Part shown: positions 5,666 through 13,922 of the stretch, piece after piece | Position numbering within the stretch: the stretch's first letter is position 1 | Layout of the letters: each line of letters begins with the position of its first letter | Virus record (IMG/VR): IMGVR_UViG_3300007521_000180 | Location: 1-32,101 of that record | Length of the DNA stretch: 32,101 bases | Strand: one strand, 5' to 3' | Origin: a virus | Notes under the pieces: model-generated | What the model was told of the DNA's origin: nothing | The model's database searches: none | The model's input: the letters and a program-made list of their open reading frames with translations, nothing else | Position numbers and translations under genes: made by a program

Positions 5666-6045
5666 GCACCACGTCGGTGTATCCCGCCGAAGACACTGTG
5701 TTCGCCAAGAAGATGCGCGGGCGCGACGTCGGAATGTCGATGCGTGATTCGACTGAGTTGATCCATCGCTACGTCCCCGACTACACCGTGCGGCGCACCT
5801 CGGGAGCGTTCGCCGCAGCGGGCTGGTGCAACTACAAGAAGAAGATCATCAGCTTGCCGCGTGATGCAGGACTGCCGTACGTGTTGCACGAACTCGCTCA
5901 CGCTCTTGCTCGGGAGCACGGTCACGGGCTCGCGTTCCAGAACGCGTACATCGATCTCGTCGCCAAGGAGATGAGCCCGTGGTGGGCTCGACGCCTGCGC
6001 GCATCGTTCATCAAGCACAAGACGAAGGGATACAAGTCACTGTGA
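5662..6045 (+). CDS. Minimal zinc metallopeptidase-like protein (HExxH)
   Basis: 127 aa from GTG 5662 (GTGA overlap). The zincin motif H76-E-L-A-H80 sits in VLHELAHALAREHGHG, with H86/H88 as candidates for the third ligand. The NYKKKIISLP strand just before the motif and the FQNAYIDLV helix after it resemble SprT-like or HELAH-type phage peptidases. The substrate is unknown. There is no signal peptide, so it acts in the cytoplasm. It is coupled to its neighbours by 4-nt overlaps on both sides. Confidence 0.65.
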   Translation: MSTTSVYPAEDTVFAKKMRGRDVGMSMRDSTELIHRYVPDYTVRRTSGAFAAAGWCNYKKKIISLPRDAGLPYVLHELAHALAREHGHGLAFQNAYIDLVAKEMSPWWARRLRASFIKHKTKGYKSL

Positions 6046-6365
6046 AGGCGCTCACGATCACGCTCGAAGGCGTCGGTTCCATCCGCAACGGGGACTCCGT
6101 GCGCGTGCGCCCGCGCAAGGCTCGCGGGCGAGACGGCTTCACCGGGATCTTCCGAGGTGCTGTTCTTGACGACGCCGGTTCAGTACGGTGGCTCGAAGTC
6201 TTCGGCGGGCGCAACGGTGGATTCAACGCCGTGACCCCTGAGCGAATCGAGTGGGCCACCAGTGCAGGACGAGATCACGGTACTGACGCCGACGTTGCCC
6301 GACCGGAAGGATCTGCTGGAGCAAGCAAGAGAGTCCGTCGCCGTTCAGCTTCACGCCGCCGCTGA
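6042..6365 (+). CDS. Hypothetical small beta-rich protein with overlapping basic tail
   Basis: GTG 6042 in a GTGA overlap. Residues 1-73 look like a compact beta domain (LTITLEGVGSIRNGDSVRVRPRK...TGIFRGAVLDDAGSVRWLEVFG). From about residue 74 the frame overlaps the following glycosyltransferase by 104 nt and becomes an Arg/Ser-rich tail, RVRRRSASRRR, which looks like an overprinted extension. The function is unknown. The start is supported by coupling, but the long 3' overlap is unusual for this genome. Confidence 0.5.
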   Translation: MKALTITLEGVGSIRNGDSVRVRPRKARGRDGFTGIFRGAVLDDAGSVRWLEVFGGRNGGFNAVTPERIEWATSAGRDHGTDADVARPEGSAGASKRVRRRSASRRR

Positions 6366-6795
6366 CCACGTCGTCATCACCGACGACGTCCAGGCAGGAC
6401 CGGCGAAGACCCGCAACGCGGGGCTGGAGCACGTCTCCACACCGTGGACGGCGTTCCTCGACGACGACGACCTCATGGATCGTGGGCACCTCAAGCTGCT
6501 GATCGCTGAGGCCGAACGCTCCGAGGCGACCGTCGTTTGGAGCTGGTGCCGCCGCATCGACGGCGGGCCGGAGATTCCTCGGGCAGCGTTCTTCGATCCG
6601 ATCGAGCTGCGCCAGGACAACTTCATCCCGATCACCGTGCTCGCTCAGACGGACGCTGTGCGCGCGGTTGGTGGGTTCGACCCAACGGCCGAACACGAAG
6701 ATCACGATCTCTGGCTGCGGATGCTGGACAACGGGGCTAGGTTCAGCGTTGTACGGGCCGTGACATGGAGCTATCGGGGCCGGGAGAACGAGTGA
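6262..6795 (+). CDS. GT-A-fold glycosyltransferase (GT2-like) 1
   Basis: 177 aa from GTG 6262. The start ITVLTPTLPDRKDLLEQA is the first beta-alpha unit of a GT2 enzyme. GPAKTRNAGL and WTAFLDDDDLMD carry the metal/sugar-nucleotide DxD region, and VGGFDPTAEHEDHDLWLRM is the usual acceptor-side acid motif (GGFD...EDxDLWLR). It transfers a sugar from a nucleotide sugar to an unknown acceptor. The start cannot be moved much downstream without losing the first strand, so the overlap with the previous gene seems real. It ends in a GTGA overlap. It is shorter than typical GT2 proteins, and its product resembles the one encoded at 6883. Confidence 0.75.
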   Translation: MQDEITVLTPTLPDRKDLLEQARESVAVQLHAAADHVVITDDVQAGPAKTRNAGLEHVSTPWTAFLDDDDLMDRGHLKLLIAEAERSEATVVWSWCRRIDGGPEIPRAAFFDPIELRQDNFIPITVLAQTDAVRAVGGFDPTAEHEDHDLWLRMLDNGARFSVVRAVTWSYRGRENE

Positions 6796-7061
6796 CGCCG
6801 TGGATCATGCTGGCTGTGGCAGCCGCTGTGCTGATCTTCCTCTTCCTCGTACTCGCGATGTTGCACACGTCGAAGGGCGCCGATGATCGAGTACGACGAC
6901 TGCGACCCCCTTCCGATTTCGGTGTGCGTGCCCACCATCCAAGCCAGGGCGGACCGCTTGCTTCGCCGGGCGATCGAGAGCGTGCTGACCCAGCAGCGGC
7001 TACCGGCCCAGATCGTGGTGGTCCCGGATCGGGATCGCATGGGAGCGGGCCACACCCGTAA
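6792..7061 (+). CDS. Small single-pass membrane protein with overprinted tail
   Basis: GTG 6792 overlaps the previous TGA (GTGA). Residues 4-24 form one strong transmembrane helix (WIMLAVAAAVLIFLFLVLAM), then the frame runs 179 nt inside the next glycosyltransferase as a Pro/Gly/Arg-rich tail. The helix and the coupling support a real start. The tail has the composition of a frame shadow and may simply be tolerated. It might anchor the sugar enzymes at the membrane, but this is a guess. Confidence 0.4.
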   Translation: MTPWIMLAVAAAVLIFLFLVLAMLHTSKGADDRVRRLRPPSDFGVRAHHPSQGGPLASPGDRERADPAAATGPDRGGPGSGSHGSGPHP

Positions 7062-7506
7062 CCGCTCCATCGATCTTGCTGATCAGGAGTGGACGGCGTT
7101 CCTCGACGACGACGACCTGCTGTACCCGATGCATTTGCGCGTGCTCTACGAGTGCGCGATGGAGTCGGGCGCCGACATCGTCTACCCGTGGTTCGACTGC
7201 ACCGCTCCGTTGATGATCGAGCGTCACTTCCCCGACCGTGAGTTCGAGGTCTGGGACAACGACTATCCGCAGATCATCCCGGTCACCGCTCTGGTGCGTT
7301 CCGAGTTCGCCAAGCAGGCGCGCTTCGGCGTCGTCACGCGCGAGAGCATCAAGGACGGAAGCTGGGATGGTGATGACTGGCCGTTCTGGCGTGACTGCAT
7401 GAAGCTCGGAGCGAAGATCGTTCACCTCCCGCTGCGCACTTGGCTTTGGGTCCATCACTACGATCGAACCGGATCGAACACGTCCGGGCTCCCCTGGCGG
7501 TGGTAG
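6883..7506 (+). CDS. GT-A-fold glycosyltransferase (GT2-like) 2
   Basis: 207 aa, ATG 6883 with AAGGGCG upstream. It has the same architecture as the 6262 gene: LPISVCVPTIQARADRLLRRAIESV, then GAGHTRNRSI and WTAFLDDDDLLYP (DxD region), then an acceptor region with DGSWDGDDWPFWRDCM. The two look like diverged paralogues (GxxxTRN, WTAFLDDDDL shared). It probably acts in the same glycan pathway. The N-terminus reads over the tail of the membrane peptide gene. Confidence 0.75.
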   Translation: MIEYDDCDPLPISVCVPTIQARADRLLRRAIESVLTQQRLPAQIVVVPDRDRMGAGHTRNRSIDLADQEWTAFLDDDDLLYPMHLRVLYECAMESGADIVYPWFDCTAPLMIERHFPDREFEVWDNDYPQIIPVTALVRSEFAKQARFGVVTRESIKDGSWDGDDWPFWRDCMKLGAKIVHLPLRTWLWVHHYDRTGSNTSGLPWRW

Positions 7507-7517
7507 GAAACACTTTC

Positions 7518-8171
7518 GTGATCTCAATCGTGTTTCCCTATCGATCCGACGGCGGAGAGCGTGACCGCATCCTGACCTGGGTCGAAGCGCGCTACCGACA
7601 CCAGCTCCCCGATGCGGAGATCGTCTACGGCTGCGACCACGGCGATCCGCAGTTCAACCGAGGCCAAGCCATCAACGACGGCGTCGAACAGGCGACCGGC
7701 GACATCTTGGTGATCAGCGACATCGACGTCTTCGTGCGCACGGTGAACATGCGAGGAGCCATCCAAGTCGCAGCTCGGGACATCGACAACGCCTGGGTGA
7801 TCCCGTGGTCGACGTTCTACGTGCTGACCAAACCAGCGAGTGAGCACGTTCGCTACGCCAACCCCGTCGATGACATCTTGGTCGAGAACCTCGACTGGGA
7901 AGACCGTCTTCCGCCCGTTCCTCAAGGCATGTTCGTGGTCGGGCGATCGGCGTTCGAGCGTACTGGCGGCATGGACGAAGGCTTCATCGGATGGGGGTTT
8001 GAAGACAACGCGTTCGCTCACGCAGCGCGCAACACAGCGAAGCTACGCCTCTCGACACTGCCGGGCGGGTGTGGGCACATCTGGCATCCACGCACGGTCA
8101 ACGATGGGTTCAGTCAGCCCAACATCGATCACAATCGTCAACGCTGGGAGACACTCAGATGCGGGTCTTAG
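7518..8171 (+). CDS. GT-A-fold glycosyltransferase (chondroitin-synthase/GT27-like C-domain)
   Basis: 217 aa from GTG 7518, chosen because TAGGAAA lies 8 nt upstream; an earlier GTG at 7500 is possible. Motifs are VFPYRSDGGERDRILTW, GDILVISDIDVFV (a DxD-like site) and GGMDEGFIGWGFEDNAF, the acceptor/UDP motif typical of polypeptide-GalNAc and chondroitin-type transferases. A transferase moving a hexosamine or related sugar fits. It overlaps the dehydrogenase gene by 13 nt. Confidence 0.75.
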   Translation: MISIVFPYRSDGGERDRILTWVEARYRHQLPDAEIVYGCDHGDPQFNRGQAINDGVEQATGDILVISDIDVFVRTVNMRGAIQVAARDIDNAWVIPWSTFYVLTKPASEHVRYANPVDDILVENLDWEDRLPPVPQGMFVVGRSAFERTGGMDEGFIGWGFEDNAFAHAARNTAKLRLSTLPGGCGHIWHPRTVNDGFSQPNIDHNRQRWETLRCGS

Positions 8172-9385
8172 TTGCTGGGCTCGGCAAGTTGGGCGCTCCT
8201 CTCATGGCCGTGCTCGCCAACAGCGGAGTCGAGGCGATCGGTTACGACCGCAACCCGAAGACTGTCGCCTTGATCAACGACCGCATCGCCCCCGTGGCTG
8301 AGCCTGGTCTCCAAGAGCTGATCGAGTCAGCGCCGTTCTTCACTGCCACGATCAACCCAGCAGCAGCCGAGATGTGCGACTACGTCTTCATCGTCGTGCC
8401 AACGCCATCGACGAAGCAGTCGCGACGCTTCTCGAACCGCTACGTGCTCGAAGCGATCGACGCCGTTGGGCCACACCTACAACCCGACACCGTCGTCGTC
8501 GTCAATTCGACGGTGATGCCGGGCTCGATGTCGGGAGTCATCCGACAGTCGCTCCGTGACAGCACGCATCACGACGAAGAGTTGGGTCTCTGCTACAACC
8601 CCGAGTTCATCGCACTGGGCGAGGTCATCGACGGAATCCGTCATCCGAGCTTCGTGCTGATCGGTGCAGAGCAGCAATGGGCTGCGGACCGCCTTACCGA
8701 CCTCACGCGCAAGTTCGTCTCTCCGGTCACGACTCCGGTCAAGATCATGTCGTCGATCGATGCTGAGATCACGAAGCTGGCGCTCAACAACTACGTCACA
8801 ATGAAGATCAGCTTCGCCAACGCCATCGGCGAGCTGTGCGATCGCAACTACGGCGCTGACGCCGAGACGGTGCTCAACGCAGTCGGGCTCGACTTCCGAG
8901 TGGGTCAGCCCTACCTGCGACCGGCCACGGCCTACGGCGGACCGTGTTTCCCGCGCGATGTTCGAGCGTTCCAGGCATTGGTCGATGACGACCACATCCT
9001 TGGAGCGTTCGCTCGCGCGACCGAATCAGTCAACGACCACCAGACTGAACGCATGATCACCAAGCTGCTCGCTACCGGCAAACGCACCTTCGCTGTCCTG
9101 GGTGTGAGCTACAAGCCGGGGACGGCTGTCGACGACGAATCGCCAGGGCTCCACCTGGCGGCGCGACTCGTCGAACAAGGCATGACAGTGTTCGTTCACG
9201 AACCGGCGCTCGGGCACGAGAATCCGTGCGACCTGATTCGCCAAGCTGATGTCGTCGTCGTGATGACTCCGGATCAACGCTTCCGCGGGATCGAAGAGTT
9301 CGGCGAGAAGCGACTGTTGCTGGATCCGTGGCGGATCATCAAGGGTGACCAGTGGGATCGGATTCCGTGGGGAGGAACAGCGTGA
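8159..9385 (+). CDS. UDP-glucose/GDP-mannose 6-dehydrogenase family
   Basis: 408 aa, the expected length. The N-terminal Rossmann fold has VAGLGKLGAPL (GxGxxG). VVPTPSTK and VNSTVMPGS follow in the NAD domain. The catalytic thiol is C263 in GGPCFPRD, and the C-terminal nucleotide-binding domain starts at VLGVSYKPGTAVDDESPG. It oxidises a nucleotide hexose at C6 to the uronic acid using two NAD+, supplying an acidic sugar donor for the surrounding transferases. ATG 8159 lies in the end of the previous gene. The stop overlaps the next GTG (GTGA). Substrate choice (UDP-Glc, UDP-HexNAc or GDP-Man) cannot be read from sequence alone. Confidence 0.9.
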   Translation: MRVLVAGLGKLGAPLMAVLANSGVEAIGYDRNPKTVALINDRIAPVAEPGLQELIESAPFFTATINPAAAEMCDYVFIVVPTPSTKQSRRFSNRYVLEAIDAVGPHLQPDTVVVVNSTVMPGSMSGVIRQSLRDSTHHDEELGLCYNPEFIALGEVIDGIRHPSFVLIGAEQQWAADRLTDLTRKFVSPVTTPVKIMSSIDAEITKLALNNYVTMKISFANAIGELCDRNYGADAETVLNAVGLDFRVGQPYLRPATAYGGPCFPRDVRAFQALVDDDHILGAFARATESVNDHQTERMITKLLATGKRTFAVLGVSYKPGTAVDDESPGLHLAARLVEQGMTVFVHEPALGHENPCDLIRQADVVVVMTPDQRFRGIEEFGEKRLLLDPWRIIKGDQWDRIPWGGTA

Positions 9386-10173
9386 GGGTCACCTACAGCG
9401 CTCTCGGGAAAGTCGGTCGCCTCGGAAACCAACTGTGGCAGATTGCGTCGACAGCAGGCATCGCTGAGCGGCGCGACGCTGTGCCGATGTTCGACCCTGG
9501 CTGGATCTACCGCCCGTGGTTCTGCATCCCTGATGAGTTCTTCGAGTACGACGGCAAAGACGACATCGTCGACTCGACATGGATGTGCGAAGAGCTGGAC
9601 CTTCGCGCGCGCCCGTACCTCCAGCGATACTCACTCATGGAGCCTGTTGCCGCTCAAGTGCGCGAGTGGTTCCAACCGAGCGATCTAGCGATGGAGCTGA
9701 TCAACAAGCACCGCGGACTCATCCCCGGACCAGGACTCACCACGGCAGTCCACGTCCGCCGCGGTGACAACTTGCTGCCTGATCACGACGGCTACTACGA
9801 GGTCCCCGGTGAGAGCTACTACCGGCGTGCGCTCGGGCACTTCGATGGCTACCCGGTGTTCTTCTCCGACGACATCGACTGGTGCATGAAGACGTTCCAG
9901 GATCTCGACGCTGTGTTCATCGTGCCGAACATCCTCACGGTTCCCGAGGATGGAATCGGAGAACGCGTCACTCCGGCGCTCGACTGGCTCGACATGCAGC
10001 TCATGGCACTCTGCGACTACCACGTCATCTCGAACTCGACGTACTCATGGTGGGGAGCGTTCCTCAGTGGTGATGCTGTCGTAGCGCGTCCGAAGTGTTG
10101 GTTCGGTCCGAAGATCGACTGGACCAACGTCGACTTGATGATGCCGAAAGGATGGTTCGACGTTCCGTGCTGA
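9382..10173 (+). CDS. GT11 family alpha-1,2-fucosyltransferase-like protein
   Basis: 263 aa, GTG 9382 in a GTGA overlap with GGAGG 8 nt upstream. GRLGNQLWQIAS near the N-terminus, H124-V-R-R-G-D129 (HxRRxD) for GDP-sugar binding, and HVISNSTYSWWGAFLS near the C-terminus are the signature motifs of GT11 enzymes. These use GDP-fucose, and the nearby GDP-mannose epimerase gene suggests a GDP-linked donor (GDP-fucose or GDP-L-galactose) here. This donor link is inference. No GDP-fucose synthesis genes (gmd/fcl) are in the window, so the donor would come from the host, from elsewhere in the genome, or from the epimerase. Confidence 0.85.
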   Translation: MRVTYSALGKVGRLGNQLWQIASTAGIAERRDAVPMFDPGWIYRPWFCIPDEFFEYDGKDDIVDSTWMCEELDLRARPYLQRYSLMEPVAAQVREWFQPSDLAMELINKHRGLIPGPGLTTAVHVRRGDNLLPDHDGYYEVPGESYYRRALGHFDGYPVFFSDDIDWCMKTFQDLDAVFIVPNILTVPEDGIGERVTPALDWLDMQLMALCDYHVISNSTYSWWGAFLSGDAVVARPKCWFGPKIDWTNVDLMMPKGWFDVPC

Positions 10174-10844
10174 TGAACTTCAACGAGCTGGTCACCAAGC
10201 ACAACATGCGAATCAAGAGGGTTCTGCATGTTGGTGGGCACCTTGGTGAAGAAGCGAACGACTACCGACACAATGGCGTTCGTCACGTCACTTGGGTCGA
10301 AGCAGATCCGATCGTCGCTCGCGATCTTGAACGAGCGGTGCGACGCTTTCACCACCGAGTGATCAACGCACTCGTCACCGATCAAGACAACGTCGAGATG
10401 GAGTTCTACGTCACGAACGAGCAGAGCCTCTCGTCGTCGGTGCTGCATTTCGGTACGCACGCGAAGACGTCGCCGGACATGGTCGTCGAAGAAACGAAGG
10501 TGCTCACGTCACGCACGATCAACTCGCTGATGGCCGAAGGATCGCAGCGAGACTGGCGAGAGATCGACCTCCTGAACATGGACGTGCAAGGTGCTGAGCT
10601 GATGGTGCTGCGTGGGGCGACAGATCTGTTGCCTCAACTTCGCTACGTGCTCAGTGAAGTCAATCACCAAGACGTCTACCAGAGCTGCGCTCAGATCGAA
10701 CAACTCGACGCACTGTTGCTTCCGTACGGACTGGTGCGCATGGACACGTACTTCACGATGGACGGCTGGGGCGACGCGCTCTGGGTCAAGCGAAAGGAAC
10801 TCGCGAGTGATCAAGGTGCTAGTGACGGGCTACAACTGCCCTGA
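10173..10844 (+). CDS. FkbM-family methyltransferase
   Basis: 223 aa, ATG 10173 overlapping the previous TGA (TGATG). SAM-binding motif RVLHVGGHLGEEANDYR, then the acidic WVEADP, and the FkbM hallmark NMDVQGAELMVLRGA. It most likely O-methylates a sugar hydroxyl, a usual role of FkbM proteins inside glycan clusters, and would cap or modify the product of the neighbouring transferases. It overlaps the next gene by 38 nt. The last residues (ELASDQGASDGLQLP) are read through that overlap. Confidence 0.8.
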   Translation: MNFNELVTKHNMRIKRVLHVGGHLGEEANDYRHNGVRHVTWVEADPIVARDLERAVRRFHHRVINALVTDQDNVEMEFYVTNEQSLSSSVLHFGTHAKTSPDMVVEETKVLTSRTINSLMAEGSQRDWREIDLLNMDVQGAELMVLRGATDLLPQLRYVLSEVNHQDVYQSCAQIEQLDALLLPYGLVRMDTYFTMDGWGDALWVKRKELASDQGASDGLQLP

Positions 10845-11562
10845 GTGGATCGGAAGGGGACTGGCGAGCGTTCGTGACCAAGATCTCGATGAACCGTTCG
10901 AGGTCTGTATGGTCGACGATGGATCGACCGACCCAGCGCAACGTGAAGCAATGCTGGCTGTGCTCGACACTGTCCCAGAAGTTCAGACGTGGCATCTGCT
11001 GCTCCGAGGATCGAACCGCAAGGCGACGTTCTCCGTGCAGCAGGCGATGATCATCCTTGACCCCGACCCCTACGACATTGTCGTGCTGCTCGATGGTGAC
11101 GACTACCTCGCCCCGTGGGCGCTCTCGTACTTGCGCGACATGTACGAACGCGATGCCAACTGTTGGCTGACCTACGGACAGTACGAGCCCGTCCCACACA
11201 ACACCGGGCAAGTGCTTGCGTCCGCGTACCCGCGTGAGGTGCTTGATCGTCGCACGTTCCGTCAGCACCCGATCGTCTTCAACCACCCTTACAGTTTCCG
11301 CTACTTCCTCTTCTCGAAGGTGCGGATAGCGGACGCGCAAGACGCATCGGGAAACTGGTTCCGCGCTGGGATGGACCAGGTGTACCTCTACCCGATGTTG
11401 GAGATGGCTGGGAAGCACCACATCCGGTTCATCGACAAGACGCTCTACTACTACAACGCTGTGAACCCGCGGAGCGAGACACACATCCAAGACGAGGAGC
11501 CGAATCCAGGAGAGCTGATTCGGTCCCTTCCGAAACGCGAATTGCTTCGACACCGCCCGTAA
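10807..11562 (+). CDS. GT2 family glycosyltransferase
   Basis: 251 aa from GTG 10807, with AAAGGAA 8 nt upstream, starting inside the FkbM gene. VLVTGYNCPEWIGRGLASV is the GT2 start, followed by CMVDDGSTD (first acid pair) and VVLLDGDDYLAPWALSYL (DxD). Residues 150-250 contain an acceptor domain with GMDQVYLYPMLEMAG and the common YYYNAVNPRSE end. Donor and acceptor are unknown. Confidence 0.85.
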   Translation: MIKVLVTGYNCPEWIGRGLASVRDQDLDEPFEVCMVDDGSTDPAQREAMLAVLDTVPEVQTWHLLLRGSNRKATFSVQQAMIILDPDPYDIVVLLDGDDYLAPWALSYLRDMYERDANCWLTYGQYEPVPHNTGQVLASAYPREVLDRRTFRQHPIVFNHPYSFRYFLFSKVRIADAQDASGNWFRAGMDQVYLYPMLEMAGKHHIRFIDKTLYYYNAVNPRSETHIQDEEPNPGELIRSLPKRELLRHRP

Positions 11563-11565
11563 AGT
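11560..11565 (+). promoter_or_regulatory. -10-like TAAAGT for a leaderless start
   Basis: TAAAGT then 8 nt then ATG 11574. There is no Shine-Dalgarno sequence in the 11-nt gap. Weak evidence, but the geometry matches other leaderless starts in the window. Confidence 0.25.
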
Positions 11566-11573
11566 CACGCTCC

Positions 11574-12536
11574 ATGTGGGCAGTGACCGGGGCCGGGGGC
11601 TTCATCGGCGGGCACATGGTGAAGCGACTCATCGCGATGGGCGAAGACGTTGTCGGCATCGACCAGAAGTCGATCATGGACTGGTATCAGGTGCCGAGCG
11701 GCGAGGCGTGTCGCGCTGGCGTGAACCTCAGTCACGTCGACGACGCTGTGAAGGCACTGCACGGTGCCAAGCATGTGATCCACCTCGCCGCTGACATGGG
11801 CGGGATGGGCTTCATCGAGACGCACAAGGCCGAGTGCATGTTGAGCGTGCTCAGCTCGACGGCGGTGCTGATCGGAGCGGCCCGCAACCAGGCTCACGGG
11901 CTCTTCTACGCCAGCTCGGCGTGCGTGTACCCCGGCTACCTCCAGGACACCACGGGGGTGGCTGATGGGCTCCGTGAGGCTGATGCCTACCCGGCGATGC
12001 CCGAGGACGGCTACGGGTACGAGAAGCTCTTCTCTGAGCGGATGTCCCGGCACTTCATGGAAGACTTTCACCTTCCGACTTTCGTGGGCCGCTACCACAA
12101 CGTCTACGGACCGCACGGGACGTGGGAGGGCGGGCGCGAGAAGGCGCCAGCGGCAATCTGTCGGAAGGTGATCGAGGCGAAGCTCAGCGGGATCCACGAC
12201 ATCGAGATCTGGGGCGACGGTGAGCAGACCCGGAGCTTCATGTACGTCGACGACTGCGTCGAAGGCACGCTGCGCCTCATGCGCTCGGACTTCCATGACC
12301 CCATCAACATCGGGTCCGATCGGCTAGTGACGATCAACGAGCTGGTGACGATCGTGGAGAAGATCGCGGGGATTTGGCTGGACAGGCACTACAAGCTGGA
12401 TGCACCGTTGGGTGTGCGCGGCCGGAACTCCAACAACGAGCTGATCCGTGCGACGCTCGGGTGGGAACCCAAGGTCTCGCTCGAAGACGGGATGGCCGAG
12501 ACGTACGACTGGATCTACTCTCAGATCACTCAGTGA
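11574..12536 (+). CDS. GDP-mannose 3,5-epimerase-like SDR enzyme
   Basis: 320 aa, extended short-chain dehydrogenase. NAD motif TGAGGFIGGH. AADMGGMGFI, SSACVYP (C117), the catalytic Y147-G-Y-E-K151, GRYHNVYGPHGTW, GREKAPAAICRK, EIWGDGEQTRSFMYVDDCVEG and GVRGRNSNNELI follow, in the same order and wording as plant GDP-mannose 3,5-epimerase. That enzyme turns GDP-D-mannose into GDP-L-galactose/L-gulose using the Tyr/Lys dyad plus a Cys acid, all present here. A phage copy suggests L-galactose or a related rare sugar in the glycan made by this cassette. The gene has no Shine-Dalgarno sequence, only a TAAAGT box 8 nt upstream. A different NDP-hexose epimerase activity is possible. Confidence 0.85.
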   Translation: MWAVTGAGGFIGGHMVKRLIAMGEDVVGIDQKSIMDWYQVPSGEACRAGVNLSHVDDAVKALHGAKHVIHLAADMGGMGFIETHKAECMLSVLSSTAVLIGAARNQAHGLFYASSACVYPGYLQDTTGVADGLREADAYPAMPEDGYGYEKLFSERMSRHFMEDFHLPTFVGRYHNVYGPHGTWEGGREKAPAAICRKVIEAKLSGIHDIEIWGDGEQTRSFMYVDDCVEGTLRLMRSDFHDPINIGSDRLVTINELVTIVEKIAGIWLDRHYKLDAPLGVRGRNSNNELIRATLGWEPKVSLEDGMAETYDWIYSQITQ

Positions 12537-12558
12537 TCGTTGACGGAAGGAAGATCCT

Positions 12559-13656
12559 GTGCGCGTGAAGATCTTCCCTGCTGATCGAAGCGGGTGCGGC
12601 TACTACCGCTGCATCTTCCCCGCCCGAGCAGTGCAAGCGTCGGGTAACGAGCGAGTCGAAGTGTTCGTCGTCGATGACGACGAGAACCAGGACATGATCC
12701 TCAACGCGAAGTTCGGTGGAACGGTCGGTCGACCGCAGATCTTCGAGATCGACAATCCCGAGTGCGACGTGTTGGTGTTGCAGCGTCCGATGGACCGCAA
12801 ACTCGTCGAAGCGATTCCGCTCATCCAAGCACATGGAACGGCCGTGGTGGTCGAGATCGACGATGACTTCGACACGCTCTCGCCGAAGAACCCGGCGTTC
12901 CGTGCAGCGAGTCCACGATTCAGTCCCGAGTCCAACTCGATGTGGTTCGGGCTCGCTCTCCAGACGTGTGACTACGTGATCACCTCGACCGAAGCGCTGC
13001 TCAAGCGCTACGGCCAACGTGGCAATGCCTGCTCGATCTCCAACTACGTCCCCGAGAGCTACTTCAAGACCGAGCCGTACACCAAGGGGATTCGAGAGGA
13101 TCTCTGGATCGGCTGGCCGGGCAACCCGTTCTCGCATCCTGGTGATCTCGAAGTGGTGTCAACGTCGGTTCGCGACGTGATGCGTGAGCACGACAGCACC
13201 TGGCTCTACACCGTTGGTCACGATTCCACGATCAGTCGCTTCCAGTGTGATGAGTTCACTCCCGCGCGCACGCACGTAGCGCACTGGTCACCGTTGCTGG
13301 AGCATGCTCAATCAACATGCGAACTGGATGTCGGACTTGCTCCACTATCTCGCGTCCCGTTCAACACGGCGAAGAGCTGGATCAAGCCGTTGGAGTACGC
13401 AGCGCTCGGGGTCCCGTTCGTTGCATCGCCCACGCGAGAGTACCGGCGACTCCAGAAGCTGACGGGCGTTGGTGAGATGGCCGAATACCCGATCGACTGG
13501 AAACTCAGTCTGGGCAAGCTCGTCAGTGATGATGACTACCGAGCTGAACGTGCGGCGCTCCAGCGCGAAGCTGTGCGCACGCTGACCTACGAAGAACACC
13601 TCGACGAATGGGTGAACGCGTGGTCAATGGCTATGGCATATCGATCGGCCCGGTGA
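12559..13656 (+). CDS. GT-B-fold glycosyltransferase (group 1 type)
   Basis: 365 aa from GTG 12559 with GGAAGGAAG upstream. RSGCGYYRCIFPARAV and VLVLQRPMD in the N-domain and AVVVEIDDDFDTL resemble phage and cyanobacterial GT4-like proteins. VITSTEALLKRYGQ marks the domain linker. The C-domain has IGWPGNPFSHPGD, DVGLAPLSRVPFNTAKSWIKPLEYAALGVPFVAS, the nucleotide-sugar-binding E-containing motif of GT-B enzymes. It closes the sugar cassette and overlaps the next start (GTGA). Confidence 0.8.
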   Translation: MRVKIFPADRSGCGYYRCIFPARAVQASGNERVEVFVVDDDENQDMILNAKFGGTVGRPQIFEIDNPECDVLVLQRPMDRKLVEAIPLIQAHGTAVVVEIDDDFDTLSPKNPAFRAASPRFSPESNSMWFGLALQTCDYVITSTEALLKRYGQRGNACSISNYVPESYFKTEPYTKGIREDLWIGWPGNPFSHPGDLEVVSTSVRDVMREHDSTWLYTVGHDSTISRFQCDEFTPARTHVAHWSPLLEHAQSTCELDVGLAPLSRVPFNTAKSWIKPLEYAALGVPFVASPTREYRRLQKLTGVGEMAEYPIDWKLSLGKLVSDDDYRAERAALQREAVRTLTYEEHLDEWVNAWSMAMAYRSAR

Positions 13657-13922
13657 GCGGACGAGATTGGGTCCCACACCGGGGTGGGTGGTGTTTCGGC
13701 AGCTTCGTGCGCGTGTACGGAGGCCGCGACTTCGAGGTCGCCGTTGTCCACGTCGAAACCGGAATCTACTTCCGGATCACGGCCGGTCCTACGAGAGACG
13801 ACGTCGTGGCCGCAGCGCATGACGGGATCGACCGAGAGCTTGATCGTCGGGCTCGAAAGCTCGGAGAACCCGACTGCGAGGTCACGGTGCTGACCAAGAT
13901 CACTCGTAGGATGGTCGTGTGA
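13653..13922 (+). CDS. Hypothetical 89-aa protein
   Basis: GTG 13653 in a GTGA overlap. It has a beta-rich first half ([32 protein letters not shown]) and a helical Arg/Asp-rich second half. The family is not recognised. An ATG at 13608 would add residues from the overlap and was not chosen, because 4-nt coupling is the rule in this genome. Confidence 0.55.
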   Translation: MSGRDWVPHRGGWCFGSFVRVYGGRDFEVAVVHVETGIYFRITAGPTRDDVVAAAHDGIDRELDRRARKLGEPDCEVTVLTKITRRMVV

